64,000 bases of DNA. Origin: Tersicoccus solisilvae. Lineage in GTDB: Bacteria > Actinomycetota > Actinomycetes > Actinomycetales > Micrococcaceae. Every line of letters starts with the position of its first letter. Position 1 is the first letter of the stretch. Shown one piece after another: positions 35,851 through 45,448 of this stretch. The notes beneath the pieces were generated by a model. The model searched no databases. It was not told where the DNA came from and saw nothing but the letters and a program-made list of their open reading frames with translations. Location of the stretch: the NCBI RefSeq assembly GCF_014643255.1, contig NZ_BMJI01000012.1, positions 1 through 64,000 of the forward strand. Reading direction: 5' to 3'. The translations under genes were made by a program, and so were the position numbers.

Positions 35851-36023
35851 TGGACGGCGTCCTCCATTCATCCACTGGCGTATTACTCGCCGGTATGCGT
35901 TCATTACTTGACGACAGCGGAGTGATGCAGTTAACTCATCTCTCGAACCAGCTGTGCGCCCGGGGGCGGGTCCGCCGGCCGGTCGCCGTTCGACAACGAG
36001 GTCATTCGAGGTGAGGCCGGGGT
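35851..36023 (+). promoter_or_regulatory. Promoter region of the sugar ABC operon
   Basis: A good promoter is present: TTGACG (35908-35913), 17 nt, TTAACT (35931-35936). The motif CTTGACGACA (35907-35916) is shared with the ROK gene promoter. A GGCG-N7-CGCC dyad lies just upstream (about 35877-35894). The leader of about 80 nt ends in a GAGG ribosome site for the ATG at 36024. Confidence 0.6.
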
Positions 36024-37571
<1,548 letters not shown>

Positions 37572-37604
37572 CCGCCGTCCACCCGCACCACACCAAGGAC
37601 ACCG

Positions 37605-38879
37605 ATGAAACACCTCAAGGACATCTTCGGCGGCGATCTCCGCCAGTTCGGCATGGTCTTCGCCCTCGTGGCGCTGCTGCTGTACTTCCAGATCGCCACG
37701 GGCGGGCTCGTGCTCACCCCGGAGAACGTGATCAACCTGTTCAACGGCAACGCCTACATCCTCGTCCTCGCCGTCGGCATGGTGCTCGTCATCATCGCCG
37801 GGCACATCGACCTGTCCGTCGGCTCGGTCGCGGCGTTCACCGGCATCGTCGTGGCCAAGTGCATGAGTGACTGGCAGCTCACCGGCTTCGGGGGCGCGCT
37901 GATCGGCGTCCTCGTCGGCCTCGTCGTGGGCGCCCTGATCGGTGCGTGGCAGGGCTTCTGGGTCGCGTACGTCGGGATCCCGGCGTTCATCGTCACCCTG
38001 GCCGGCATGCTCATCTTCCGCGGCGGCAACCAGTGGGTCGGCAAGTCGAACACGATCCCCGTCTCGGACCAGTTCCAGTACCTCGGGGCGGGGTACCTGC
38101 CCGAGTTGGGTCCGAGCACCGGCTACAACAACCTCACCCTGCTGATCGGCCTCGTCCTCGTCGCCCTGCTCGTGATCGGGGCGGTGCGCACCCGGCGCAA
38201 CCAGCGCCGCATCGGCGCCGACCTGGAGCCGCTGTGGGTGCTCGTCACCCGGCTCGTGCTGATCTGCGCCGCCATCCTCTACGCCACCTACCTGTTCGCC
38301 ACCGGCCGGCCGGGCACCTCGTTCCCGATCTCCGGCGTCATCCTCGGCGTGCTCGTGGTCATCTATGGGTTCCTCGCCAGCCGCACCATCATCGGCCGGC
38401 ATGTCTACGCGGTCGGTGGCAACCGCCACGCCGCCGAGCTCTCGGGTGTGAAGTCCAAGCAGGTCAACTTCCTGGTCATGATGAACATGTCCGTGCTGGC
38501 CGCCATCGCCGGCATGATGTTCGTCGCCCGCTCCAGCGCCTCCGGCCCGTTCGACGGCGTCGGCTGGGAGCTGGACGCCATCGCGGCCGTCTTCATCGGC
38601 GGCGCCGCGGTCTCGGGCGGTGTCGGCACCGTGGTCGGCTCCGTCATCGGTGGTCTGGTGATGGCGGTGCTGAACAACGGTCTGCAGCTGCTCGGCGTCG
38701 GCGCCGACTGGACGCAGATCATCAAGGGCCTCGTGCTGCTGATCGCGGTCGCCTTCGACGTCTACAACAAGTCGCAGGGCAAGCGCTCGATCACCGGGCT
38801 GCTGCTCAAGAACTTCGGGGGGACCAACGCGAAGCGGGAGACCACCGAAACCTCTCAGGTCGTCGGCGCCGACGCCTGA
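37605..38879 (+). CDS. mmsB: Multiple-monosaccharide ABC transporter permease
   Basis: Inner-membrane channel of the CUT2 importer (MmsB/GguB-like), 424 residues with about ten spans. Family features are VGMVLVIIAGHIDLSVGSVAAFTG near the N-terminus, VTLAGMLIFRGGNQWV, GRHVYAVGGNRHAAELSGV and the late GGAAVSGGVGTVVGSVIGG. The ATG at 37605 has AAGGA 7 nt upstream, 33 nt after the ATPase stop. It has a short charged cytoplasmic tail. Confidence 0.92.
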   Translation: MKHLKDIFGGDLRQFGMVFALVALLLYFQIATGGLVLTPENVINLFNGNAYILVLAVGMVLVIIAGHIDLSVGSVAAFTGIVVAKCMSDWQLTGFGGALIGVLVGLVVGALIGAWQGFWVAYVGIPAFIVTLAGMLIFRGGNQWVGKSNTIPVSDQFQYLGAGYLPELGPSTGYNNLTLLIGLVLVALLVIGAVRTRRNQRRIGADLEPLWVLVTRLVLICAAILYATYLFATGRPGTSFPISGVILGVLVVIYGFLASRTIIGRHVYAVGGNRHAAELSGVKSKQVNFLVMMNMSVLAAIAGMMFVARSSASGPFDGVGWELDAIAAVFIGGAAVSGGVGTVVGSVIGGLVMAVLNNGLQLLGVGADWTQIIKGLVLLIAVAFDVYNKSQGKRSITGLLLKNFGGTNAKRETTETSQVVGADA

Positions 38880-38921
38880 GGCCCAACCCGTCCGTTGCGG
38901 ACACAACAGAAAGAGATGAAC

Positions 38922-40022
38922 ATGCGCAATGTCGTCAAAGCGATGGCGGCCGTGGCGGCCATCGGCACCCTCGCGCTGACCGGCTGCGGCCGCAGCGACT
39001 CGGGCTCCTCCGCCAGCGGCGGCGCCTCGGGCGGCTCGGGCGGGTTCGCGAAGGACTCCCTCATCGGCGTGGCCCTGCCGCAGAAGACCTCGGAGAACTG
39101 GGTCCTCGCGGAGAACCTGTTCAACACGGACCTCAAGGACGCCGGTTACAAGGCCGACGTCGAGTTCGCCAACGGTGGCGTGTCCGAGCAGCAGAACCAG
39201 ATCCAGTCCATGGTCACCAAGGGCGCGAAGGTCATCGTCGTCGGCGCCATCGACGGCGCCCAGCTCTCCACCCAGGTCAAGGCCGCGAAGGACGCCGGCG
39301 TCACCGTCATCGCGTACGACCGGCTGCTGAAGAACACCAACGCGGTCGACTACTACGTCGCGTACGACAACTTCAAGGTCGGCCAGCTGCAGGGCCAGGC
39401 CCTGCTCGACGGCATGAAGGCCAAGAAGCCGAGCGGCCCGTACAACATCGAGGTCTTCGCCGGCTCCCCCGACGACGCCAACGCCAAGGTGTTCTTCGAC
39501 GGCGCCATGTCCGTGCTGCAGCCCAAGATCGACGACGGCACCCTGAAGGTCACCTCCGGGCAGAAGTCCTTCGAGCAGGCCGTGACCCAGGGCTGGAAGG
39601 CCGAGAACGCGCAGAAGCGGATGGACACGCTGCTGTCGGCGAACTACGGCTCCACCACCCTGGACGGCGTCCTGTCCCCGAACGACACCCTGGCCCGCGC
39701 CATCCTGACCTCGGTCAAGGGCGCCGGCAAGCCGACCCCGATCGTCACCGGCCAGGACTCCGAGGTGGAGTCGGTCAAGTCGATCATGGCGGGCGTGCAG
39801 TACTCGACCATCAACAAGGACACCCGCAACCTGGTCAAGCAGACCATCGCGATGGTGAACAGTATCCAGCAGGGCCAGAAGCCGGAGATCAACGACGACA
39901 AGTCGTACAACAACGGCACCAAGGTCGTCCCGGCCTACCTGCTGCCGCCGCAGATCGTCACCAAGGCCAACGCCAAGGAGGCGTACGCCAACGACCCGAC
40001 GCTGTCCAAGCTGACCCAGTGA
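38922..40022 (+). CDS. Sugar-binding lipoprotein of the CUT2 importer (ChvE-like)
   Basis: Extracytoplasmic sugar-binding protein (366 residues), ChvE/XylF-like periplasmic-binding fold. A type II signal peptide ends at a lipobox (LALTGC near residues 18-23), then a Gly/Ser-rich linker. Sugar-binding segments are ALPQKTSENW, AYDRLLKNTNAVDYYVAYDN and TGQDSEVESVKSIMAGVQYSTINKD. The ATG at 38922 is preferred; another ATG two codons upstream and an earlier in-frame start at 38895 exist but would lengthen the signal peptide. It is the last gene of the importer. Confidence 0.9.
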   Translation: MRNVVKAMAAVAAIGTLALTGCGRSDSGSSASGGASGGSGGFAKDSLIGVALPQKTSENWVLAENLFNTDLKDAGYKADVEFANGGVSEQQNQIQSMVTKGAKVIVVGAIDGAQLSTQVKAAKDAGVTVIAYDRLLKNTNAVDYYVAYDNFKVGQLQGQALLDGMKAKKPSGPYNIEVFAGSPDDANAKVFFDGAMSVLQPKIDDGTLKVTSGQKSFEQAVTQGWKAENAQKRMDTLLSANYGSTTLDGVLSPNDTLARAILTSVKGAGKPTPIVTGQDSEVESVKSIMAGVQYSTINKDTRNLVKQTIAMVNSIQQGQKPEINDDKSYNNGTKVVPAYLLPPQIVTKANAKEAYANDPTLSKLTQ

Positions 40023-40037
40023 CCTGCTGAGGTCGTC

Positions 40038-40114
40038 GCCCGTCCCGACGGGCACCACCGACGAGGGCCCCGCCGCGCTTTTTTGTTCTTTCCGGACAGT
40101 GCGGCGGGGCCCTC
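40038..40114 (+). terminator. Terminator region of the sugar importer
   Basis: There are two hairpins. A small GCCCGT-CCCG-ACGGGC is at 40038-40053. A perfect 14-bp stem follows (GAGGGCCCCGCCGC, 40063-40076, with 40101-40114). The 24-nt loop of the second contains a T6 run, unusual because the T-run lies inside the loop rather than after the stem. Confidence 0.65.
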
Positions 40115-40155
40115 CGTCGTCCCCGGTGACGGCGGTATCCGCCGGGTCGGCACGG

Positions 40156-40161
40156 CATGAT
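40156..40161 (+). promoter_or_regulatory. -10 box of the leaderless oxidoreductase gene
   Basis: CATGAT-GGGGGC-ATG. The spacing fits leaderless expression, separate from the importer operon. Confidence 0.45.
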
Positions 40162-40167
40162 GGGGGC

Positions 40168-41250
40168 ATGACCCGCCTCTTCCCCGCCCCGCCGTCGCTC
40201 GCCGCCGACGCCCCCGCTCCCCTGACGGCCACCGGCCGGCCACTGCGCTGGGGCATCGTCTCCACCGGATCCATCGCCGCGACCATGGCCGGCGAGCTCG
40301 CCCTCCTCGAGGACGCCGTCCTGCACGCCGTCGCGTCCCGGTCCCAGGACTCGGCGGACGCCTTCGCGTCCGAGCACGGGATCGCCCGCGCGTACGGCGG
40401 CGCCGACGACCTCACCGGGCTCGAGCGGATGGCGGCGGACCCCGACGTCGACGTCGCCTACATCGGCTCCCCGCACAGCGAGCACGCCGCCGACGCGGAG
40501 CTGCTGCTGCAGGCCGGCAAGCACGTGCTGTGCGAGAAGGCGTTCACGGTCACGGCCGCGCAGGCGCGTCGGCTGGCCGACGTCGCCCGCGCCAACGACC
40601 GGTTCCTGATGGAGGCGGTCTGGACCCGGTTCCAGCCCGGGCCGAACCGGCTGTGGGACCTGATCGCGGACGGCGCCGTCGGGCAGGTCCGCTGGCTCGC
40701 GGCCGACCTCGCGTTCGCCGCGGACCAGCCGCCGCAGCACCGTCTCTGGAACCGGGAGCTCGCCGGGGGCGCCCTGCTGGACCTGGGTCCCTACACGACG
40801 CTGTGGCCCCTGACCATCCTCGGCCGGCCGGTCTCCGTCACCGCGACCGGCACGCTCACCGAGGCCGGGGTGGACGCGCAGGAGGCGCTCACCCTGGTCT
40901 ACCCGGACGGGGTGCACGCCCAGCTGACGAACGCCCTGAACTCCTTCGGCCCGCGTCACCTGACCGTCGGGGGCACCGAGGGCTGGCTGCGCGCCGGTCC
41001 CTCCGTCACGCGCATCACGGAGCTCACGCTCCAGCGGGGCGCCGGCGAGCCGACCCACGAGCGGTTCGACCGGGACCCCGCCGGCAGCCGCGGCTACGTG
41101 TGGCAGCTGCGCGAGGTGACCCGCTGCATCCAGCAGGGCCTGGCCGAGTCCCCGACCATGCCGTTGGCCGACTCGGTTGCGAGCATGGAATTGTTCGACG
41201 CGGTGCGGGCCCAGCTCGGTGTCCGCTACCCCGCCGACGACGACGCCTGA
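40168..41250 (+). CDS. Gfo/Idh/MocA-family oxidoreductase
   Basis: NAD(P)-dependent sugar/diol dehydrogenase, 360 residues. An N-terminal Rossmann fold has GIVSTGSIAATMA near residues 30-42, YIGSPHSEHA, and the catalytic Lys in LCEKAFTV (EKA where most members have EKP). The C-terminal GFO_IDH_MocA domain includes MEAVWTRFQPG and GGALLDLGPYT. It resembles the dihydrodiol-dehydrogenase/glucose-fructose-oxidoreductase branch. It follows the sugar importer and may act on an imported sugar, but has its own promoter. Inverted repeat copy B begins 12 nt after the stop. Confidence 0.88.
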   Translation: MTRLFPAPPSLAADAPAPLTATGRPLRWGIVSTGSIAATMAGELALLEDAVLHAVASRSQDSADAFASEHGIARAYGGADDLTGLERMAADPDVDVAYIGSPHSEHAADAELLLQAGKHVLCEKAFTVTAAQARRLADVARANDRFLMEAVWTRFQPGPNRLWDLIADGAVGQVRWLAADLAFAADQPPQHRLWNRELAGGALLDLGPYTTLWPLTILGRPVSVTATGTLTEAGVDAQEALTLVYPDGVHAQLTNALNSFGPRHLTVGGTEGWLRAGPSVTRITELTLQRGAGEPTHERFDRDPAGSRGYVWQLREVTRCIQQGLAESPTMPLADSVASMELFDAVRAQLGVRYPADDDA

Positions 41251-41262
41251 GGCCGGAAACGA

Positions 41263-41334
41263 CGCCAGCTCGTCAATAGATGTTCACGAAGGCCCGGAAT
41301 CGGGCCCGATGGAGCATCTATTGACGAGCTGGCG
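41263..41334. repeat. Dispersed inverted-repeat element, copy B
   Basis: Arms CGCCAGCTCGTCAATAGATG (41263-41282) and its exact complement (41315-41334) match copy A at 27500-27570 over 19 nt. The 32-nt loop is unrelated in sequence but also holds a hairpin, GGCCCG-GAAT-CGGGCC (41291-41306). The element sits between the convergent ends of the oxidoreductase gene and livF, 12 nt and 23 nt from their stops. A bidirectional terminator role fits this location. Confidence 0.9.
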
Positions 41335-41357
41335 AGGGGTGCGGTGGGAGCGCCGGG

Positions 41358-42071
41358 TCAGGCGCTGCCCAGGTACGCCTCCTTGATGGCGTCGTCGGCG
41401 AGCAGTTCCTTGCCGGTACCGGTGCGGGTGATCTCGCCCGTCTCGAGCACGTAGGCCCGGTGGGAGCGGGACAGGGCCTGGTTGGCGTTCTGCTCGACGA
41501 GCAGCACCGTGGTGCCCTGCTCGTTGATCTCCGTCACGATGCGGAAGATCTGCCGGATGAACTGCGGGGCGAGGCCCATGGACGGCTCGTCCAGCAGCAG
41601 CAGGCGCGGCCGGGACATCAGCGCGCGCCCGATCGCGAGCATCTGCTGCTCGCCACCGCTCATCGTGCCGCCGACCTGCTTGCGCCGCTCCTTCAGCCGC
41701 GGGAACAGGTCGAACACCCGCTCCAGCTCCGCGGCGATGCCGGACCGGTCCTTCCGCGCGTAGGCGCCCATCTCGAGATTCTCGATCACCGTCATGCCGG
41801 GGAACACGCCGCGGCCCTCGGGCGACTGGGAGATGCCCCGCACCACGCGCAGGTGCGCCCGGGTGTGGGTGATGTCGTCCCCGTCGAACGTGATGCTGCC
41901 CGCGGAGGGGTTGAGCAGACCGGAGATGGTCTTCATCGTGGTGGTCTTGCCGGCGCCGTTGGCCCCGATCAGGGACACCACCTCCCCCTCCTCCACGGTG
42001 AAGGAGAGGTCCCGGACCGCGCGGATCCGGCCGTACTGGACGCTGACGTCCTTCAACTCAAGCAACGTCAT
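41358..42071 (-). CDS. livF: Branched-chain amino acid ABC transporter ATPase LivF
   Basis: One of two cytoplasmic ATPases of the HAAT-class importer (237 residues). It has Walker A GANGAGKTTTMK, a Q-loop SQSPEGRGVFPGM, signature MSGGEQQMLAIGRAL and Walker B LLLLDEPSMGLAP. The start lies 14 bp inside the end of livG, so expression is coupled. It is the last gene of the operon. Confidence 0.95.
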   Translation of the reverse strand: MTLLELKDVSVQYGRIRAVRDLSFTVEEGEVVSLIGANGAGKTTTMKTISGLLNPSAGSITFDGDDITHTRAHLRVVRGISQSPEGRGVFPGMTVIENLEMGAYARKDRSGIAAELERVFDLFPRLKERRKQVGGTMSGGEQQMLAIGRALMSRPRLLLLDEPSMGLAPQFIRQIFRIVTEINEQGTTVLLVEQNANQALSRSHRAYVLETGEITRTGTGKELLADDAIKEAYLGSA

Positions 42072-43086
42072 CGTCGGGCTCCCCGAGGTAGGCCGAGATG
42101 ACGCGCGGGTCCGAGGTGACCTCGGCCGGCGTCCCGTCGGCGATCTTCTTGCCGAACTCGAGCACGACGATGCGGTCGGTCACCCCGGTGACCAGCTTCA
42201 TGTCGTGCTCGATGAGCAGCACCGTGTAGCCGCCGGCGGCGATCACCCGGATCAGCTCCATCAGCTCTTCCTTCTCCGCCGGGTTGAAGCCCGCGGCGGG
42301 CTCGTCCAGGCAGAGCAGCTTCGGCTCGGTGGCCAGGGCGCGCGCGATCTCGAGCCGGCGCTGGTAGCCGTACGGCAGGTGCCGCGACAGCCGGCCGGCC
42401 TGGTCGGCGATGCCCACGAAGTCCAGCAGCGCCATGCCGTGGTCGATGGCGCTCTTCTCCTCCCGGAAGTGCCGCGGCAGCCGGGTGAGCGCCCCGAAGA
42501 CGCTGGTCCGGTGCCGGGCGTCCAGGCCGACGACGACGTTCTCGAGCGCCGTCATCTCCCCGAACAGGCGGATGTTCTGGAACGTGCGGGCGATCCCGGC
42601 GCGGGTGATCTTGTGCTGCGCCATGCCGTTGAGCCGCTTGCCCTCGAGCAGAACCTCCCCGCTCGTGGGCTTGTAGACCCCGGTCATGGCGTTGAAGCAC
42701 GTCGTCTTGCCCGCACCGTTGGGCCCGATCAGCCCGAGGATCTCGCCGCGCTTGATCTCGAAGGACACGTCCTCCATCGCGGTCAGACCACCGAACTTCA
42801 TGGTCAGGTTCCGGATCTCGACGAGCGTCTCGCCGATCCGGGCCGCGATGTCGCGATCCGGCACGACGGCCTCGACGACCTCCGGGTCCAGGTGCGCCTC
42901 GCGGAGCACCCCGGTGTCCACGGCGGGGTTGGCGCGCAGGTTCCGCACCGCCTCCTGCCGTGCCGGGTCGCCCGTGATGGGCGGCTCGGCACCGTCGCCG
43001 GTGCCGGCGACGGCGAGGGGCTCGTCGGTGCTCGAGCGCTGCGGCTCGGGCTGCTGCGGCGTCTCGCCGCCGGCCACGTGGCTCAT
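42058..43086 (-). CDS. livG: Branched-chain amino acid ABC transporter ATPase LivG
   Basis: Second ATPase of the importer (342 residues). Walker A is [16 protein letters not shown], the signature [15 protein letters not shown] and Walker [17 protein letters not shown]. The ATPase fold starts near residue 88 ([13 protein letters not shown]). The preceding extension is acidic and rich in Ala, Pro and Glu, and is absent from typical LivG of about 255 residues. The long start is supported by a GGGAG site and by ATGA overlap with livM, so the extension looks real. Confidence 0.93.
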   Translation of the reverse strand: MSHVAGGETPQQPEPQRSSTDEPLAVAGTGDGAEPPITGDPARQEAVRNLRANPAVDTGVLREAHLDPEVVEAVVPDRDIAARIGETLVEIRNLTMKFGGLTAMEDVSFEIKRGEILGLIGPNGAGKTTCFNAMTGVYKPTSGEVLLEGKRLNGMAQHKITRAGIARTFQNIRLFGEMTALENVVVGLDARHRTSVFGALTRLPRHFREEKSAIDHGMALLDFVGIADQAGRLSRHLPYGYQRRLEIARALATEPKLLCLDEPAAGFNPAEKEELMELIRVIAAGGYTVLLIEHDMKLVTGVTDRIVVLEFGKKIADGTPAEVTSDPRVISAYLGEPDDDVA

Positions 43087-44333
43087 GCCCCGTCTCCCTT
43101 CTGCGTGGTCCGGGCCGCGCTAGAGCCGGTCCCGGTGCTACCCGTGCCCACCGCGGGGATGATGCCGGTGTCGCTGCGCCGCGGCGGCAGGACGCCGCCC
43201 TTGCGAGCCGCTTCCACGACCTTCCCGTAGGCCTGCCGGGCGTAGGTGAGCAGGTGCTGCCGGGCGCCGAGCAGGCCCTTGGACCGGAAGATCATGATGA
43301 CGACCAGCAGCACGCCGAAAATGAAGAATTTGTAGTTCGCGATCTCGACGAACCGCAGCGGCAGGTAGGCCACCAGCGCACCGCCGATCACCGCGCCCAC
43401 CTTGTTGCCGGTGCCGCCGATGACGACGGCGGCCAGGAACAGGATGGAGGTCTGCACGTCGAACCGCTGGTTGTTCACGAAGCCGATCTGCCCGGCGAAC
43501 AGGGAACCGGACAGGCCGCCCACCCCGGCGCCGAGCGCGAACGCCCACACCTTGTACTTGAAGGTGGGCACGCCCATCGCCTCGGCGGCGTCCTCGTCCT
43601 CGCGGATGGCGACCCACGCGCGACCCACGCGGGACCGCTCCAGGTTGCCGGCCAGCAGCATGACGATGATGAGCACCGTGAGGATCAGCCAGTACCAGGG
43701 CACGCCGTTCGAGTTGGAGAACAGCGGGGTGCCGTCCGCCTGGGTGCCCGGGGGCGCCCCGACGTTCTGGAAGCCGACCTGGCCCTTGGCGGCCGGGATG
43801 ATGGTCGCCAGGATGCGGATGATCTCGCCGAAGCCCAGCGTCACGATCGCGAGGTAGTCGCCCCGCAGGCGCAGCGTCGGCACGCCGAGGATGACGCCGG
43901 CGCACATGGTGACCGCGATGGCGACCGGCAGGGTCCACAGGTACGGGATCTTGATGAACGGCGAGTCCGGGCTGGTGAGCATCGCCGCCGTGTAGGCGCC
44001 GACCGCGAAGAACGCGACGTACCCGAGGTCCAGCAGGCCGGCGTAGCCGACGACGATGTTCAGCCCGACGGCCACCAGGGCATAGCGGGCCATCTCGGCG
44101 CAGGTGAGCGCGAAGTTCGTGCCGGGCTCGGTGGAGATCAGCGGCGGGTTCAGCAGCGGCAGCGCGTACGCGGCCACGACGATGATGGCCACCCACGCCC
44201 ACTGCTGCTGCCGGGACAGTTGCGTCCAGCGGCGTCGCAGCGGACCGAAGAACTCACCGCGGCCGGACTCCCGGTCGACGGCGTCCTTGGCCGCCTCGGC
44301 CGAGGGCATCGGGGTCTTGCTGGCCATGCTCAT
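43083..44333 (-). CDS. livM: Branched-chain amino acid ABC transporter permease LivM
   Basis: Permease subunit (416 residues, about nine to ten spans). Family motifs are [48 protein letters not shown] and [24 protein letters not shown] polar N-terminus of about 40 residues and a Gly/Ser/Thr-rich tail of about 45 residues extend beyond the core. The ATG at 44333 overlaps the livH stop (ATGA). Confidence 0.94.
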   Translation of the reverse strand: MSMASKTPMPSAEAAKDAVDRESGRGEFFGPLRRRWTQLSRQQQWAWVAIIVVAAYALPLLNPPLISTEPGTNFALTCAEMARYALVAVGLNIVVGYAGLLDLGYVAFFAVGAYTAAMLTSPDSPFIKIPYLWTLPVAIAVTMCAGVILGVPTLRLRGDYLAIVTLGFGEIIRILATIIPAAKGQVGFQNVGAPPGTQADGTPLFSNSNGVPWYWLILTVLIIVMLLAGNLERSRVGRAWVAIREDEDAAEAMGVPTFKYKVWAFALGAGVGGLSGSLFAGQIGFVNNQRFDVQTSILFLAAVVIGGTGNKVGAVIGGALVAYLPLRFVEIANYKFFIFGVLLVVIMIFRSKGLLGARQHLLTYARQAYGKVVEAARKGGVLPPRRSDTGIIPAVGTGSTGTGSSAARTTQKGDGA

Positions 44334-45340
44334 GCCTTGCTCCTTCCGAGGGTCTGGCCGAGGATGCCGGACGGCCGGACCAGCAGGACGAGGACGAGGA
44401 CGACGAAGGCGACGACGTCGGTCCACTGCGAGTCACCGAGCAGCAGCTGCCCGTAGTTGCCGATCAGGCCGAGCAGCAGGCCGCCCACGAGCGCGCCGCG
44501 GACGTTGCCGATGCCGCCGAGCACGGCGGCCGCGAACGCCTTGATGCCGAGGATGAACCCGCCGTTGTACTGGACGCCGGAGGGCACCTTCATCACGTAG
44601 AACAGGGCGGCGACGCCGGCGAGCAGGCCGCCGATGATGAACGTGGTGACGATGATCCGCTCCTTGTTCACCCCCATCAGGGTCGCCGTGTCCGGGCTCT
44701 GGGCGACGGCCCGGATGCCGCGCCCGGTCTTGGACCGGGAGATGAACTGGTCGACGATGACCATCATGACCACGGCCGCCACGATGATGACGATCTGCTG
44801 GCTGTCGATGATGGTGCCGAAGACGTCGAACACCGGGGTCGGCCGGAACATGATGACAGCCGGCTCGGCCGACGGTCCCCGCCAGATGAAGAAGATGTAC
44901 TGGATGACGAACGACATGCCGATCGCGGTGATCAGGAAGACCAGGCGCGGGGCGTTGCGCTTGCGCAGCGGCCGATAGGCGATGCGTTCGAGCAGGAACG
45001 CGGTCACGGCGGAGGCCACCATGGCGACCAGCACCGCGATCACGAGATTGATGACGATGGCCCAGAGGCCCAGCCGGGGAATGGACGGGCCGAAGCCGAA
45101 GCCGAGGGTCAGGGTGAACACGATGGCGTAGCAGCCGACGATGAACACCTCGGAGTGGGCGAAGTTGATCAGGTTCAGCACGCCGTAGACGAGCGTGTAA
45201 CCGAGGGCGACGAGGGCGTAGATGGCGCCGAAGGTGAGGCCGTCGAACGTGGCGGGCCAGAAGTTCTGCACCAGCGAGTCGACGTCGAAGTTGATCCAGT
45301 CGCTGGCCATGGGCAGCGCAGCGGTCAGGGTTGCGAGCAT
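44330..45340 (-). CDS. livH: Branched-chain amino acid ABC transporter permease LivH
   Basis: Partner permease (336 residues). Diagnostic segments are GAIYALVALGYTLVYGVLNLINFAHSEVF, GRGIRAVAQSPDTATLMGVNKERII and GFILGIKAFAAAVLGGIGNVRGA. The ATG at 45340 has AAAGGA 7 nt upstream. It is preceded by a GC-rich stem-loop that separates it from the binding-protein gene. Confidence 0.95.
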   Translation of the reverse strand: MLATLTAALPMASDWINFDVDSLVQNFWPATFDGLTFGAIYALVALGYTLVYGVLNLINFAHSEVFIVGCYAIVFTLTLGFGFGPSIPRLGLWAIVINLVIAVLVAMVASAVTAFLLERIAYRPLRKRNAPRLVFLITAIGMSFVIQYIFFIWRGPSAEPAVIMFRPTPVFDVFGTIIDSQQIVIIVAAVVMMVIVDQFISRSKTGRGIRAVAQSPDTATLMGVNKERIIVTTFIIGGLLAGVAALFYVMKVPSGVQYNGGFILGIKAFAAAVLGGIGNVRGALVGGLLLGLIGNYGQLLLGDSQWTDVVAFVVLVLVLLVRPSGILGQTLGRSKA

Positions 45341-45395
45341 GAAGATCCTTTGAGGCGGACGGGAACGGGCAGCGGGACAACGGTCCGCACGCAGC

Positions 45396-45435
45396 GGTGC
45401 CGCGGGGTCAGCGCCGAGCGCTGCCCCGCGGCACC
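45396..45435 (-). promoter_or_regulatory. Intercistronic stem-loop after livK
   Basis: A near-perfect stem (GGTGCCGCGGGG at 45396-45407 with 45424-45435, one bulged T, then an inner CAGCG/CGCTG) lies in the 108-nt gap between the binding-protein stop and livH. It is a likely partial terminator or mRNA-stabilising end. Confidence 0.65.
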
Positions 45436-45448
45436 ACGAACACGGGTG

